From assembly GCF_030695525.1 (NCBI RefSeq), contig NZ_JAUYSS010000042.1, positions 1 to 52,946 on the forward strand: a stretch of 52,946 bases of DNA. Reading direction: 5' to 3'. The position numbers and the translations under genes were made by a program. This DNA is from Daejeonella sp. Its GTDB lineage: Bacteria > Bacteroidota > Bacteroidia > Sphingobacteriales > Sphingobacteriaceae. The notes beneath the pieces are model-generated. The model did not search any database, was not told where the DNA came from, and saw only the letters and a list, made by a program, of their open reading frames with translations. This document shows, one piece after another, positions 25,681-35,029 of this stretch. How positions within the stretch are numbered: position 1 is the first letter of the stretch; each line of letters begins with the position of its first letter.

Positions 25681-27384
25681 ATGGCTTATTTAAAAATATT
25701 CCTGGTCTTCTGTTTTGCACAGGCCATGATCCTCAATACAGGAGCACAAACAATCAATGATTATCCGGTGGATAAAAAAACAATTGAGGAAGGAAAATCT
25801 TTATTTACCCAGAACTGCAGTTCATGCCATAGCTTTACACAGCGAGGTATTGGTCCGGATTTATCCGGGGTTACTACTGAGCTAACAAAGCCTGCGCTCC
25901 TACGCTTTATTCGCAATTCACAGAGTGTTATTGAAGGTGGAAACCCCCGTGGGATTAAATTGCTGCAGGAGTATAAAGTCCCAATGCCTTCGTTCGAAGC
26001 CCTTAGTAATGATCAGATGCTGTCGGTATTAGCTTATATCAATACATTTAAGGTAAAAATCGAAACATCGACTGAAAAATTCGGGCCTGTATTGAATGAT
26101 CCAATCCCCGAAAAGATTAAAAAATCAGGATTAACTCTTGAACTGGAGGAAGTATTAACAGCAAATCCAACTGCCGATAAAATACCATTGGCCAGAATAA
26201 ATCAAATGCGGATTTTACCCGGCAAAAAGGAACGCAGCTTTATTGAAGATCTGAGAGGTAAATTATATGAGTTAAAAGGCAGGGAATTGTTTGAAGTTAT
26301 GGACATTAGCAAACAAAGACCCGCCTTTATTTCAGTACCCGGCTATGCTACTGGTTTTGGAAGTTTTGCATTCCATCCCAAATTCTATAAGAATGGTCTA
26401 TTCTATACGATACATTCTGAAAAGGCCCGCTCGGCTCCTTCAGATTTCGCATATGCTGACTCAATTCCTGTTCTCATACAATGTGTTCTCACAGAATGGA
26501 AAATAAATGAGCCAAAATCAGGAAAGTTTGAGGGTAAAAGCAGAGAACTTTTGCGAATTGACATGCCGACAGTAATTCATAGTATGCAGGAAATTGTCTT
26601 TAATCCGCTCTCCCGGCCCAAAGATCCAGATTATGGCTTGTTATACCTTACAATGGGTGACGGAGGTTCGGCTGAAGCCGGGTTTTCTTTCCTATGCAAT
26701 ACAAACACTCAAATCAGGGCTTCGGTTTTACGAATAGACCCTCAGGGAAACAATAGCATGAACGGGAAGTATGGCATTCCTTCTATTAATCCATTTGCCA
26801 GCGACAATGATGATAAAACTCTTGGAGAGGTATTTGCTAGAGGTTTCCGAAATCCAAACAGAGTAGCCTGGACACCTGATGGGAAAATGCTGATTTCCGA
26901 TATTGGCTTAAACAGTGTTGAAGAACTCAACCTGATCGAGGCGGGAGCTGATTATGGCTGGCCACAGCGGGAAGGGACATTTTTCCTGAATAATAAAGGT
27001 AAAATGAATAAGGTTTATGCCTTACAGCCTGATGAACCGAACTTTAAATTTGTTTATCCCCTAGCTCAATTTGATCACGATGAAGGGAATGCAATATCCG
27101 GAGGTTATGTTTATGAAGGCAATATTGAACAGCTAAAGAACAAATATATTTTTGGTGATATAACCACCGGGAGAGTTTTTTACATTAATAATGAAGATAT
27201 TAAATCAGGCAAGTCAGCTCAGATTCTGGAATTTGACTTATTATTTAACGGAGTTCCGTCTACCTTCAGAGACATCACCGCCAGCCGCAGGGCTGACCTT
27301 CGTTTTGGTTTAGGAGCTAATAAACAATTTTATCTGTTTACTAAAACTGATGGGAAAATCTGGAAAGTGGCGGGATGTAAGTGA
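25681..27384 (+). CDS. Cytochrome c domain fused to glucose/sorbosone dehydrogenase-like propeller
   Basis: This is an exported redox enzyme of 567 residues. A signal peptide of about 22 residues precedes a class I cytochrome c domain with the haem motif CSSCH (46-50) and a probable axial methionine M102 in VPMPSF. A six-bladed propeller of the glucose/sorbosone dehydrogenase type follows (residues about 160-565), with GFGSFAFHPKF, LYLTMGDGG and EVFARGFRNPNRVAWTPDG (in part). The likely cofactor is PQQ, passing electrons to the fused haem. It is 5 nt after the DUF6807 gene and ends the operon, implying oxidation of a sugar in the periplasm. Confidence 0.88.
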   Translation: MAYLKIFLVFCFAQAMILNTGAQTINDYPVDKKTIEEGKSLFTQNCSSCHSFTQRGIGPDLSGVTTELTKPALLRFIRNSQSVIEGGNPRGIKLLQEYKVPMPSFEALSNDQMLSVLAYINTFKVKIETSTEKFGPVLNDPIPEKIKKSGLTLELEEVLTANPTADKIPLARINQMRILPGKKERSFIEDLRGKLYELKGRELFEVMDISKQRPAFISVPGYATGFGSFAFHPKFYKNGLFYTIHSEKARSAPSDFAYADSIPVLIQCVLTEWKINEPKSGKFEGKSRELLRIDMPTVIHSMQEIVFNPLSRPKDPDYGLLYLTMGDGGSAEAGFSFLCNTNTQIRASVLRIDPQGNNSMNGKYGIPSINPFASDNDDKTLGEVFARGFRNPNRVAWTPDGKMLISDIGLNSVEELNLIEAGADYGWPQREGTFFLNNKGKMNKVYALQPDEPNFKFVYPLAQFDHDEGNAISGGYVYEGNIEQLKNKYIFGDITTGRVFYINNEDIKSGKSAQILEFDLLFNGVPSTFRDITASRRADLRFGLGANKQFYLFTKTDGKIWKVAGCK

Positions 27385-27391
27385 TTATGAC

Positions 27392-27480
27392 GTCTGAACT
27401 GTGATTGAAATGATTAACGTGATTGTAATGAATCGTACTATCATGGTAATCAAACAAATCACCTGAATCACGGTTCAGAC
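27392..27480. terminator. Long imperfect hairpin between convergent operons
   Basis: GTCTGAACTGTGAT (27392-27405) pairs with ATCACGGTTCAGAC (27467-27480) with one G-U pair. The interior repeats degenerate GTGATT/GATTAAC units facing AATCA/AATCAC units, so the stem extends imperfectly inwards. It begins 8 nt after the stop codon and lies between converging transcripts. Confidence 0.6.
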
Positions 27481-27511
27481 AAACAGAATTATTCTCTAAG
27501 TCCATTCATTT

Positions 27512-29797
27512 CTAACAGGGTGCAAAGACCTGAACCTCAAATAATGCCGCAGGAACATTGTCTGAAGGATGTTCCAGGTAAATTCGAATGGATGAAGTAC
27601 TTAAAACCTCATCCAATATTACCTCATTAACATTCTGATAATTTCCTGCTTTTTCAAAGATCAGCTTACCTTCAGCATCCAATATTTTGTAGTTTCTGAC
27701 TGTATGAGGCACCACACGCTCAGGATGAACCCTCAGGGTCGACTCAAGTGGATGGTCAAAATCTGAATCGAAAAATAACACAATCCGCCTGATCTGAACT
27801 GTTTTATTCCAGCTTAAGGTAACATAAGGATTTGCATCAATAAGATCGGCTACCCAGGCATTAGCAGCATTTGTCGGACGGCAGAATCCATTAATCAGGT
27901 TAGAAACGCTGAAAGGCTTGAGCGCAGCAGACAGTTTAAATGCCAGATTTTGGGCTGCAGGTCGCCTTGATGGAAGCCAGAATTCAAAGGAATCGATTCC
28001 GATCCCATCAGGCGGCAACTGTACCCCACTGGTAGCTACAGCTTTATTATAGCGGTTCATTAACATCATGGTTCCGCTAAGGAACATCTTGCTGGTTTGA
28101 ACTGAAACAAGCTCATTTTTTATAATACAGAGAAAAACATACTGTTCCTCCCCGATTATATGATCAAAATCAATACTTAATGTGCTCATTCCCGCGGCAA
28201 CAGAAATTTCACGGCTCTCAAGGATTATTTCGGGGGTATAATTGATTTGTTTGGCACTAACCCGTAATTGCAGCCTTAAACTTGTGCTCTCCTCTGCATC
28301 AATCTCAAAACAGATCTTTATCTGATCTCCAGGAGAAACTGGCAATAACTGAGCAGTAGAATATTCAAGTTTCTGCCAGGTTCCATCAGCTTTTAATTCT
28401 GTAAGTATAAATTCAGAACTGGCGCTGAGAACTGCTTTATGCGCTAAATTTGTCCTTTCCGGCTCCAATCCGGGAATAAAATGCCCCCTTTGCATCAGTT
28501 CCTGCCTCAATTCCTGAACTTTTTCAGAATTGGCGAGGTTTGAAGGAGTGATTCCATTTCTCAGGCAGTATTGGGTAGCTAAGCCTAACACTTGTGCCGA
28601 ATAAGATACAGTAGCCATAACCCTGGCAGAACCGAATGCGACATGACTTGCACTGATAATCCTGCCTGCTAACCAAAGATTTTTAATATTTTTACTGTAC
28701 ATGCAGCGAAGCGGGATCTGATAAACCCCCTTAGAATGCCATTGATTACAGCCCGGCCGATCACTGAAAACCCCGTCGGCGGGATGCAGGTCCAATGACC
28801 AGCCTCCATAAGAGACTGCATCCTGATGCTCCCGCTGTTCCACAACATCCTTTTGAGACAGAATATAATCGCCTTCAAAGCGCCGGCTCTCCCGCTTACC
28901 CGGAATGTGTCCAACCCATTCCAGTGTCAGGTTTTCGGCTTCAGGATATTTCCCTGAGTTTTTAACATGATCCCAAATTCCATAGATCACTTTCCATAAT
29001 TCCCATTTAATTTCTTCGGTCTGATGAATGGTATCGAGTCTGCCCCCGTATTCAAGCCACCAGAGTTTGCAGCCATGATCACTGATGTCATATGAGCGGT
29101 ATTTAACAATCGAAGAAACGTCTTTTAAAGCGTACGAAGGCGCAGTAAATGTAATTGGCCTGCCGGCATTCTTTGTAAAGAAGTAAATGGAATGCCCTAA
29201 TAGTTCTCCGTACTCTTTATCTGGTGCAAAACCCTCGTCAAATTCATCTTTAGACTCCGCTCCCATCCTGAAAGCGGCACCTGCCTGAAAAGCCACTATC
29301 CCATCACCGGATGCATCACAGAAATAAGGTGCTGATAAAATATAGCGTGTCGAATTCTGGCTGCAAAAACCTATAACCTCACTGATCACATCATCAGCCG
29401 ATTTTACAACTTCATAAACCGCAGTATTTAAGAGGAGTGTTAAATTCTGCTCATTTTTCACCTTTTCCAGCAAAATAGTATCCAGTATAATTGCATTTCC
29501 ATCCGGGTTACGGTACATATTGTCGATCAGAATTTCACTCAATACCCCACCTTCCCTCGACCAGCGATTATTATTTCCCATACTGGAAGTCGCTCCTAAA
29601 ATCCACAATCTCACTTCACTGGATGCGTTTCCACCAAGTACCGGTCTGTCCTGCACCAGAATAACTTTTAAACCCTCCCTTGCAGCAGCAATAGCTCCGC
29701 AGGTTCCTGCAATACCACCTCCAATGAAAACCAGATCAGCATTCATTCGGAGCTCAAAAACTGAACGACCGGTGGAGGAAAATTCACTTTTAATCAT
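27512..29797 (-). CDS. Large FAD-dependent oxidoreductase (FAD_oxidored family) with C-terminal discoidin-like domain
   Basis: This is a 761-residue flavoprotein. The N-terminal dinucleotide-binding motif is VFIGGGIAGTCGAIAAAREG (residues 23-42), followed by RPVLGGNASSEVRLW, which is characteristic of the FAD-dependent oxidoreductase family PF12831 (sometimes mislabelled xanthan lyase). A second FAD-contact region is KNLWLAGRIISASHVAFGSARV (cited: NLWLAGRIISASH). Residues from about 640 to the end resemble a coagulation factor 5/8 type C fold (WVADLIDANPYVTLSWNK). No signal peptide is visible, so it is probably cytoplasmic. It lies 26 nt downstream of the symporter gene. The substrate is unknown; a sugar derivative is plausible from context. 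Confidence 0.82.
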   Translation of the reverse strand: MIKSEFSSTGRSVFELRMNADLVFIGGGIAGTCGAIAAAREGLKVILVQDRPVLGGNASSEVRLWILGATSSMGNNNRWSREGGVLSEILIDNMYRNPDGNAIILDTILLEKVKNEQNLTLLLNTAVYEVVKSADDVISEVIGFCSQNSTRYILSAPYFCDASGDGIVAFQAGAAFRMGAESKDEFDEGFAPDKEYGELLGHSIYFFTKNAGRPITFTAPSYALKDVSSIVKYRSYDISDHGCKLWWLEYGGRLDTIHQTEEIKWELWKVIYGIWDHVKNSGKYPEAENLTLEWVGHIPGKRESRRFEGDYILSQKDVVEQREHQDAVSYGGWSLDLHPADGVFSDRPGCNQWHSKGVYQIPLRCMYSKNIKNLWLAGRIISASHVAFGSARVMATVSYSAQVLGLATQYCLRNGITPSNLANSEKVQELRQELMQRGHFIPGLEPERTNLAHKAVLSASSEFILTELKADGTWQKLEYSTAQLLPVSPGDQIKICFEIDAEESTSLRLQLRVSAKQINYTPEIILESREISVAAGMSTLSIDFDHIIGEEQYVFLCIIKNELVSVQTSKMFLSGTMMLMNRYNKAVATSGVQLPPDGIGIDSFEFWLPSRRPAAQNLAFKLSAALKPFSVSNLINGFCRPTNAANAWVADLIDANPYVTLSWNKTVQIRRIVLFFDSDFDHPLESTLRVHPERVVPHTVRNYKILDAEGKLIFEKAGNYQNVNEVILDEVLSTSSIRIYLEHPSDNVPAALFEVQVFAPC

Positions 29798-29823
29798 AAA
29801 TTATTTTAACATTTATAAACATA

Positions 29824-31518
29824 CTAGTCTTTAGAATAGAATACAATTCTTCTTGAGGCCCTCCATGGGATGATTGCGAGAACAAAAATCAGTGCCGCTA
29901 TCGAAGCCAAAAGACCAAAATTATCTCCGGTAATTAAGCCCAGAATCAATAAGAGAAATGCTGTAAATGCGAGTGCAAAAGCAGTGATTTTCAGACCAAA
30001 TTTATTTTGCTGTAATGATTCACTGATTTCTTCCTTTGTTAAATTTGCCTGTTGAGTCTTTCTTGAGCTTTTTTGAGCTTCAAATTCCAGGTACTGCGGA
30101 CTGAGATAATTGGCATAATAAGCCCTGATTTCATTGCCTATAAGCATCAGCAGCGGTACACCCACCCCAACCAGCATTTCCTCTGCCCGGCTAAGCTTGA
30201 ACTCAATTAGGAAGGGTAAAATAATTTTAAAGATCAGATTAATTCCCAAACTGACATAAGTGATGATCAATGTGGCTTTTCCGCTTAGCCTTTTGGAGAA
30301 CAATGCCCAGATTGGTGGAGCTAAAATGGGACCTCCGGTAATTGCTCCTACGCTGATGGTCACATTCACCAAGCCACCGATATAAGGCACCATGAGCGCA
30401 ATGGCGATCATTCCGAGACCAATTGTCCAGGATGACAATCGGGCAACCCGCATTAGTTTTCGATCGCTTGCCGCCGGATTAATCCTGCCTTTGTAAATAT
30501 CATTTGTAAATACCGCTGAAACAACATTTAAGGTTGTATTTGCGGATGCAGAAGTTGAAAAATACATTCCGGTGAGCATTAAGCCTAATAATCCGGGAGG
30601 GAGCACCAATTGACAGATCATCAAATAAGCATTTTCTGTATCCAGACCAATCAGAGAGGGATTAATGGTCTTGTAAATCATTGGCGGCAGCATCCATAGC
30701 ACCGGGCTGATCAGATACAAACCCGCAAACAGATAAGCTACTTTTCTCGCTGATTGGCTATCTTTAACACTGGTATATCTTTGTACGAATGTCCAATTAC
30801 CACCTATATAGAAAATATGATAAAGTGTAAATGCTATAATAAATCCCAGGGTAAATTCCCCATTAATCAGTTCAAAAAAACCTTCCTGTGCATTCGCCTG
30901 AAATTTTGCGAGGCCTCCTGCTGCATCAAATGAAAGTGGAAGAATAATTAGTACAGCGGCCATTAATATCACAAACTGAAGGATATCAGTCACCATAACT
31001 GCCCAGAGTCCGCCAACAGCAGTATAAGCGATCATAAATAAGCCCAGCACGATAGTGGAAGGCATTAATGGATAACCCAAAGAAGCGCTGACAAGCTTTG
31101 CAACCGGATACAATACGGTTCCTTTAATGAATAAAGAAACCAGCATAAAAATATAGATATAAGTCTTTTGTACCTGTAGACCAAGGCGCTCTTTGATAAA
31201 TTCTGCCGCGGTAAGGTTACCCGTAGATTTCCATAAGGGAGCAAGATACATCCCGCTGATCAGAGCCCCAATACACATAGTCCACTGGATTGTAATTGCA
31301 ACCCATCCGTATTTATATGCTATTGAACCCCAGGCTACGAATGTTCCTGCAGAGAAAAAACTCATGAAGAGCGATAATCCTCCAATAAACCATGGGACAG
31401 ACTCTCCACCTGCAAAAAACGATTTTAAATTAATTCCTGTCCTTGCAAACACAAGGCCTATGCATAATACGAATGCCGAAAAAACAAAGATGACTATGGT
31501 ATCTATATTTGGACTCAT
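29824..31518 (-). CDS. Sodium:solute symporter family protein (SSS)
   Basis: This is an inner-membrane transporter of 564 residues with about 13-14 hydrophobic segments. Typical SSS features are the N-terminal FFAGGESVPWFIGGLSLFMS motif (cited: AGGESVPWFIGG), the segment AYTAVGGLWAVMVTDILQF, and SASANTTLNVVSAVFTNDIY in helix 8. Sodium-coupled uptake of a sugar or organic acid is the likely role. It is the first gene of a two-gene minus-strand operon with the FAD oxidoreductase, and converges on the LacI-regulated operon. Confidence 0.92.
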   Translation of the reverse strand: MSPNIDTIVIFVFSAFVLCIGLVFARTGINLKSFFAGGESVPWFIGGLSLFMSFFSAGTFVAWGSIAYKYGWVAITIQWTMCIGALISGMYLAPLWKSTGNLTAAEFIKERLGLQVQKTYIYIFMLVSLFIKGTVLYPVAKLVSASLGYPLMPSTIVLGLFMIAYTAVGGLWAVMVTDILQFVILMAAVLIILPLSFDAAGGLAKFQANAQEGFFELINGEFTLGFIIAFTLYHIFYIGGNWTFVQRYTSVKDSQSARKVAYLFAGLYLISPVLWMLPPMIYKTINPSLIGLDTENAYLMICQLVLPPGLLGLMLTGMYFSTSASANTTLNVVSAVFTNDIYKGRINPAASDRKLMRVARLSSWTIGLGMIAIALMVPYIGGLVNVTISVGAITGGPILAPPIWALFSKRLSGKATLIITYVSLGINLIFKIILPFLIEFKLSRAEEMLVGVGVPLLMLIGNEIRAYYANYLSPQYLEFEAQKSSRKTQQANLTKEEISESLQQNKFGLKITAFALAFTAFLLLILGLITGDNFGLLASIAALIFVLAIIPWRASRRIVFYSKD

Positions 31519-31668
31519 AATTACATAATATATCAGTTTGAAATGCCTTCAATAATTTAAGATGGCAAAAGCAATCTTATTAAACACTTTTATAAATGTA
31601 TTGTTAAGATTAAAACTTTGTCCTAAGCCTGCAAAAAAAATATTTATAGATTTATAAAAAAATAAAAA

Positions 31669-32814
31669 ATGATCAAAGCAATTTCCCAAAAAATTTTATC
31701 CTTCATTTTCCTACTCACCTGTTCAATAGCTGTTTTCGCTCAAAATGAAAAAGCTGAAGCGGATTTGCGTGAAATCATGAAAAAGCTAGATGTGGTAGGA
31801 CTTTCTGTTGCCGTAGTAAAAAAAGGCAATATCATTTATAGCAATTCTTTGGGTTTGAAAGATATCGGGACAAAAGCCCCACTTTCGGATACAGATATCT
31901 TCCGGATTGCATCCATATCCAAGTCATTCTCAGCAACTTCCATCATGCAGTTGAGGGAAGCCGGGAAGCTTACACTTGATGATGATTTCAGCGATCTTGT
32001 AGGCTTCAAAATCAGGAATCCGAAATTTCCGGATAAGGTAATCACATTGAGAATGATCCTATCGCATACATCAAGTATAAATGATAGTCAGGGTTATTTT
32101 ACGCTTGATGCTATTAATCCTTCCAAAAACCCGGATTGGGCTAAATGCTATAGCGACTACGCCCCAGGTGCTGGATACAGGTATTGTAATTTGAATTATA
32201 ATATGGTGGGTACGGTTATTGAAAAGCTTAGTGGTGAACGCTTCGACAATTATGTTAAAAATCATATTTTAAATCCACTCGGACTTTATGGGGGTTACAA
32301 TGTAGACTCGCTGGATGCTAATCGCTTTGCGACCCTGCATGAATATGATGCCGCAACGAAGACATTTAAACCCTCCCCGGCAGCCTATAATCCAAGACGT
32401 GAGGAAATCAGAAATTATGTAATGGGCTATACAACCCCGATTTTCTCACCAACAGGAGGAATGAAAATCTCGGCCAGTGATCTGGCAAAATACATGAGCA
32501 TGCACATGAACATGGGTAAATATAAAGGCAAAAGAATTATGTCGAAAAAGAGTGCAAAACTAATGCAGACTAAAGTTGCTGATGAAGAAGGATATGCCCT
32601 CGCCCTGACAAACCTCGATGATTTCATACCAGGAAAAATGATGGTTGGGCATACCGGTTCAGCTTATGGATTATACAGCGCGATGTTTTTCCATCCCAAA
32701 GAGAAATTTGGAATTGTAGTGATAACCAATGGTTGTAATCCTACTTATACAAAAGGGATAAATGATGTTTTGAGGGCTGGGGTGAATAGTTTGTATGAGA
32801 ATTTTATTAAGTAG
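31669..32814 (+). CDS. Serine hydrolase (class C beta-lactamase family)
   Basis: This is an exported penicillin-binding-like or esterase-like serine hydrolase with 381 residues. A signal peptide of about 24 residues ends in SIAVFAQ. The catalytic SxxK motif is SISK in FRIASISKSFS. The second motif is YCN in YRYCNLNYNMVG, and the third is HTG in VGHTGSAYG. Overall it resembles the broad beta-lactamase-related family found in many Bacteroidota, covering D-aminopeptidases, esterases and peptidoglycan-active enzymes. There is no operon partner. Confidence 0.9.
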   Translation: MIKAISQKILSFIFLLTCSIAVFAQNEKAEADLREIMKKLDVVGLSVAVVKKGNIIYSNSLGLKDIGTKAPLSDTDIFRIASISKSFSATSIMQLREAGKLTLDDDFSDLVGFKIRNPKFPDKVITLRMILSHTSSINDSQGYFTLDAINPSKNPDWAKCYSDYAPGAGYRYCNLNYNMVGTVIEKLSGERFDNYVKNHILNPLGLYGGYNVDSLDANRFATLHEYDAATKTFKPSPAAYNPRREEIRNYVMGYTTPIFSPTGGMKISASDLAKYMSMHMNMGKYKGKRIMSKKSAKLMQTKVADEEGYALALTNLDDFIPGKMMVGHTGSAYGLYSAMFFHPKEKFGIVVITNGCNPTYTKGINDVLRAGVNSLYENFIK

Positions 32815-32997
32815 TATCAAGAACCAGGTATCAAGAATCAAGAGCCAAGAACCAAGAACCAAGTATCAAGACTAAATCCTTGTTCATATTAAATTTAGGT
32901 TTCAGACTTACGAATTTACCTAAGCATCATGAAAGTTAAATTCGTAAGTCACTTACTAATATCTAAGTATCAAGATCCAAGAACAAAGACTAAATTG
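32812..32997. repeat. Degenerate CAAGAACCAAG-type repeats enclosing a 13-bp-arm hairpin
   Basis: Short units (AAGAACCA, GTATCAAG, AATCAAG) run from the stop codon of the serine hydrolase to about 32875. A second set (AAGTATCAAGATCCAAGAAC) lies at about 32966-32990. Between them is a perfect inverted repeat, GACTTACGAATTT (32905-32917) with AAATTCGTAAGTC (32938-32950). A further tandem pair (ACCAACCAACAAAA) is at 33067-33098. No gene is visible in the 400-nt gap 32815-33214. Confidence 0.6.
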
Positions 32998-33214
32998 GAG
33001 TTCAATGAAATTTTATACTAAAGGATATTGGCTATTACTAAGCATTTTAAAATTCGGATAATTTACTAACCAACCAACAAAAACCAACCAACAAAAACCA
33101 AACTGCCTTTTCTGTAAAATATAGGATAGAAACACCCATTACAATTTCTTTTCAATAGACTTGTAGGGTATGATTTATTTCCCTATTCAGCAAAAACAAT
33201 AAAAACCCTTTAAA

Positions 33215-35008
33215 ATGACTAAAATACTTCAATCATTTCGCAGACTAAAAATGTCAAAACTCTATATTTTTGTATTGTTAGCTGTGTTTTTTGCTGCATA
33301 TGGATTTACACTTTACCAAACGCCTAAATTGCCTCCGGGTGATCCGAATAATGCAGGATTGGTTCTCCCCGACGGATTTGAAGCGCTGGCGGTGGTCGAT
33401 AGCCTGAAAGGTAATGCAAGGCATCTTGCCGTAAACAGCAATGGTGATATTTATGTCAAAACCCGTCATCATGCAGTTACTGAAGGTTTCGGTAATGTGG
33501 CTTTGAGAGATACAGATGGTGATGGCAAGGCAGATATTATCACTCATTTCAACAAATATGAAAGCGGGCAGTATGGAACTGCGATGAAAATCCATAATGG
33601 CTACTTATATTATAGTTCTACACTGATCGTCTATCGTCAGAAGCTTAAACCCGGCCAATTGGTTCCTGATAGTAAGGTGGATACGATTGTAATTGACAGT
33701 CCACCTGTTCACTCACACCAAAGTAAACCGATAGCTTTTGATGGAAAAGGTTATATGTATGTGGGCTGGGGTGCTGATTCTGATGTTTGTTCCGACAAGC
33801 GTCCCGGTTCTTTGGGAGTAGGCAGACCGGATGCAGAGATTCCCGGAGAGGGTTGCCCTCATCTCATCGATCATGCTGGTATCTGGAAGTTTAGTGAGAG
33901 TAAATTGAACCAAACCCAATCCGAAGGTCTTAGATATGCCACAGGGTTAAGAAGTATTGTAGGTATGGATTGGGACAAAACCAGTAATTCACTTTATGCT
34001 GTTATACATGGAAGAGACTTCTTCAGAATGCTTTGGCCAGGGATGTTCTCTCCATGGGAAAGTGCTATGCTTCCTTCTGATGAATTATTTAAGGTGCATA
34101 AGGATATGGATGGTGGCTGGCCATACTATTATTATGACCACATGAAAGGGAAGAAATTATTAAATCCAGAATATGGTGGTGATAAGATTAAAGAAGGTAA
34201 CGGAGCTAAACTCACCCAGCCGGTAATGGGCTTCCCGGGCCACTTTGCACCCAATGATATATTATTTTATAAGGGAAACCAGCTTCCTGAACGTTATAAG
34301 AAAGGCGCATTTGTAGTTTTACATGGCTCAACCATCCGCCAGCCTTATCCTCAGGCCGGATATTTTGTAGCTTTCGTTCCAATGGTAAACGGAGTAGTAA
34401 CAGGTCCATGGGAGGTCTTTGCAGACGGTTTTATACAAAATGATCCGGTTTTAACAGCAAATACTGCAGGTTACCGCCCGATGGGAATAACCGAAGGGCC
34501 TGATGGTTCATTGTATATCAGTGAGACAGAAAAAGGAAAAATCTGGAGGGTCATGTTTAAAGGAGATAAAACAAAGTTCGGAGCTGCTCAACTGGCAAAA
34601 ATGGTTGCCCGGAAGAAAACAGCAAGTAATATTAAAGATCCGGATCCGATAAAGGATGACCTTGACCGTGGTAAACCTGTAGTGGCTTCAGCTGTATACA
34701 CCATGTATTGTGGTGCCTGCCATCAGCGTGACGGGAAAGGTGATGGTGGTAGATTTCCTCCATTAAATGAATCTGAGTGGGTGAACGGAGATAAGACCAG
34801 GCTAATCAATATAGTTCTTAACGGGCTTTCTGGTCCAATAACTGTAAAAGGATTACCATACAGTGAAGCCATGCCTGCACATCGCAGCTTCCTGAATGAT
34901 GATCAGGTAGCCGAGGTATTGACCTATATCCGCAAAAATTGGGGTAATAATTCGGATGCAATTAGCCCTCAGGAAGTTGCAGTAGTTAGACGATCAGGTA
35001 CTAAATAA
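33215..35008 (+). CDS. Membrane-anchored sorbosone dehydrogenase-like protein with C-terminal cytochrome c (paralogue 1)
   Basis: This is a 597-residue periplasmic redox protein. An N-terminal uncleaved transmembrane anchor or signal (residues about 16-33) is followed by a six-bladed propeller of glucose/sorbosone dehydrogenase type with LPDGFEALAVVDS, RDTDGDGKADI (an EF-hand-like calcium loop), GWGADSDVC and GYRPMGITEGPDGSLYISET (in part). The C-terminal cytochrome c has CGACH at 499-503 and a probable axial methionine M553 in MPAH. The domain order is the reverse of the operon protein at 25681. The start at 33215 is supported because the paralogue aligns from its own start; a second ATG lies 12 codons in. 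It is 21 nt upstream of its paralogue. Confidence 0.88.
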   Translation: MTKILQSFRRLKMSKLYIFVLLAVFFAAYGFTLYQTPKLPPGDPNNAGLVLPDGFEALAVVDSLKGNARHLAVNSNGDIYVKTRHHAVTEGFGNVALRDTDGDGKADIITHFNKYESGQYGTAMKIHNGYLYYSSTLIVYRQKLKPGQLVPDSKVDTIVIDSPPVHSHQSKPIAFDGKGYMYVGWGADSDVCSDKRPGSLGVGRPDAEIPGEGCPHLIDHAGIWKFSESKLNQTQSEGLRYATGLRSIVGMDWDKTSNSLYAVIHGRDFFRMLWPGMFSPWESAMLPSDELFKVHKDMDGGWPYYYYDHMKGKKLLNPEYGGDKIKEGNGAKLTQPVMGFPGHFAPNDILFYKGNQLPERYKKGAFVVLHGSTIRQPYPQAGYFVAFVPMVNGVVTGPWEVFADGFIQNDPVLTANTAGYRPMGITEGPDGSLYISETEKGKIWRVMFKGDKTKFGAAQLAKMVARKKTASNIKDPDPIKDDLDRGKPVVASAVYTMYCGACHQRDGKGDGGRFPPLNESEWVNGDKTRLINIVLNGLSGPITVKGLPYSEAMPAHRSFLNDDQVAEVLTYIRKNWGNNSDAISPQEVAVVRRSGTK

Positions 35009-35029
35009 TTTCATATATATCTTAAAATC

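Noticed and set aside
33067-33098. ACCAACCAACAAAA tandem units as a possible CRISPR array
   Set aside because: There are only two units with no unique spacers of regular length, and no cas gene is present.
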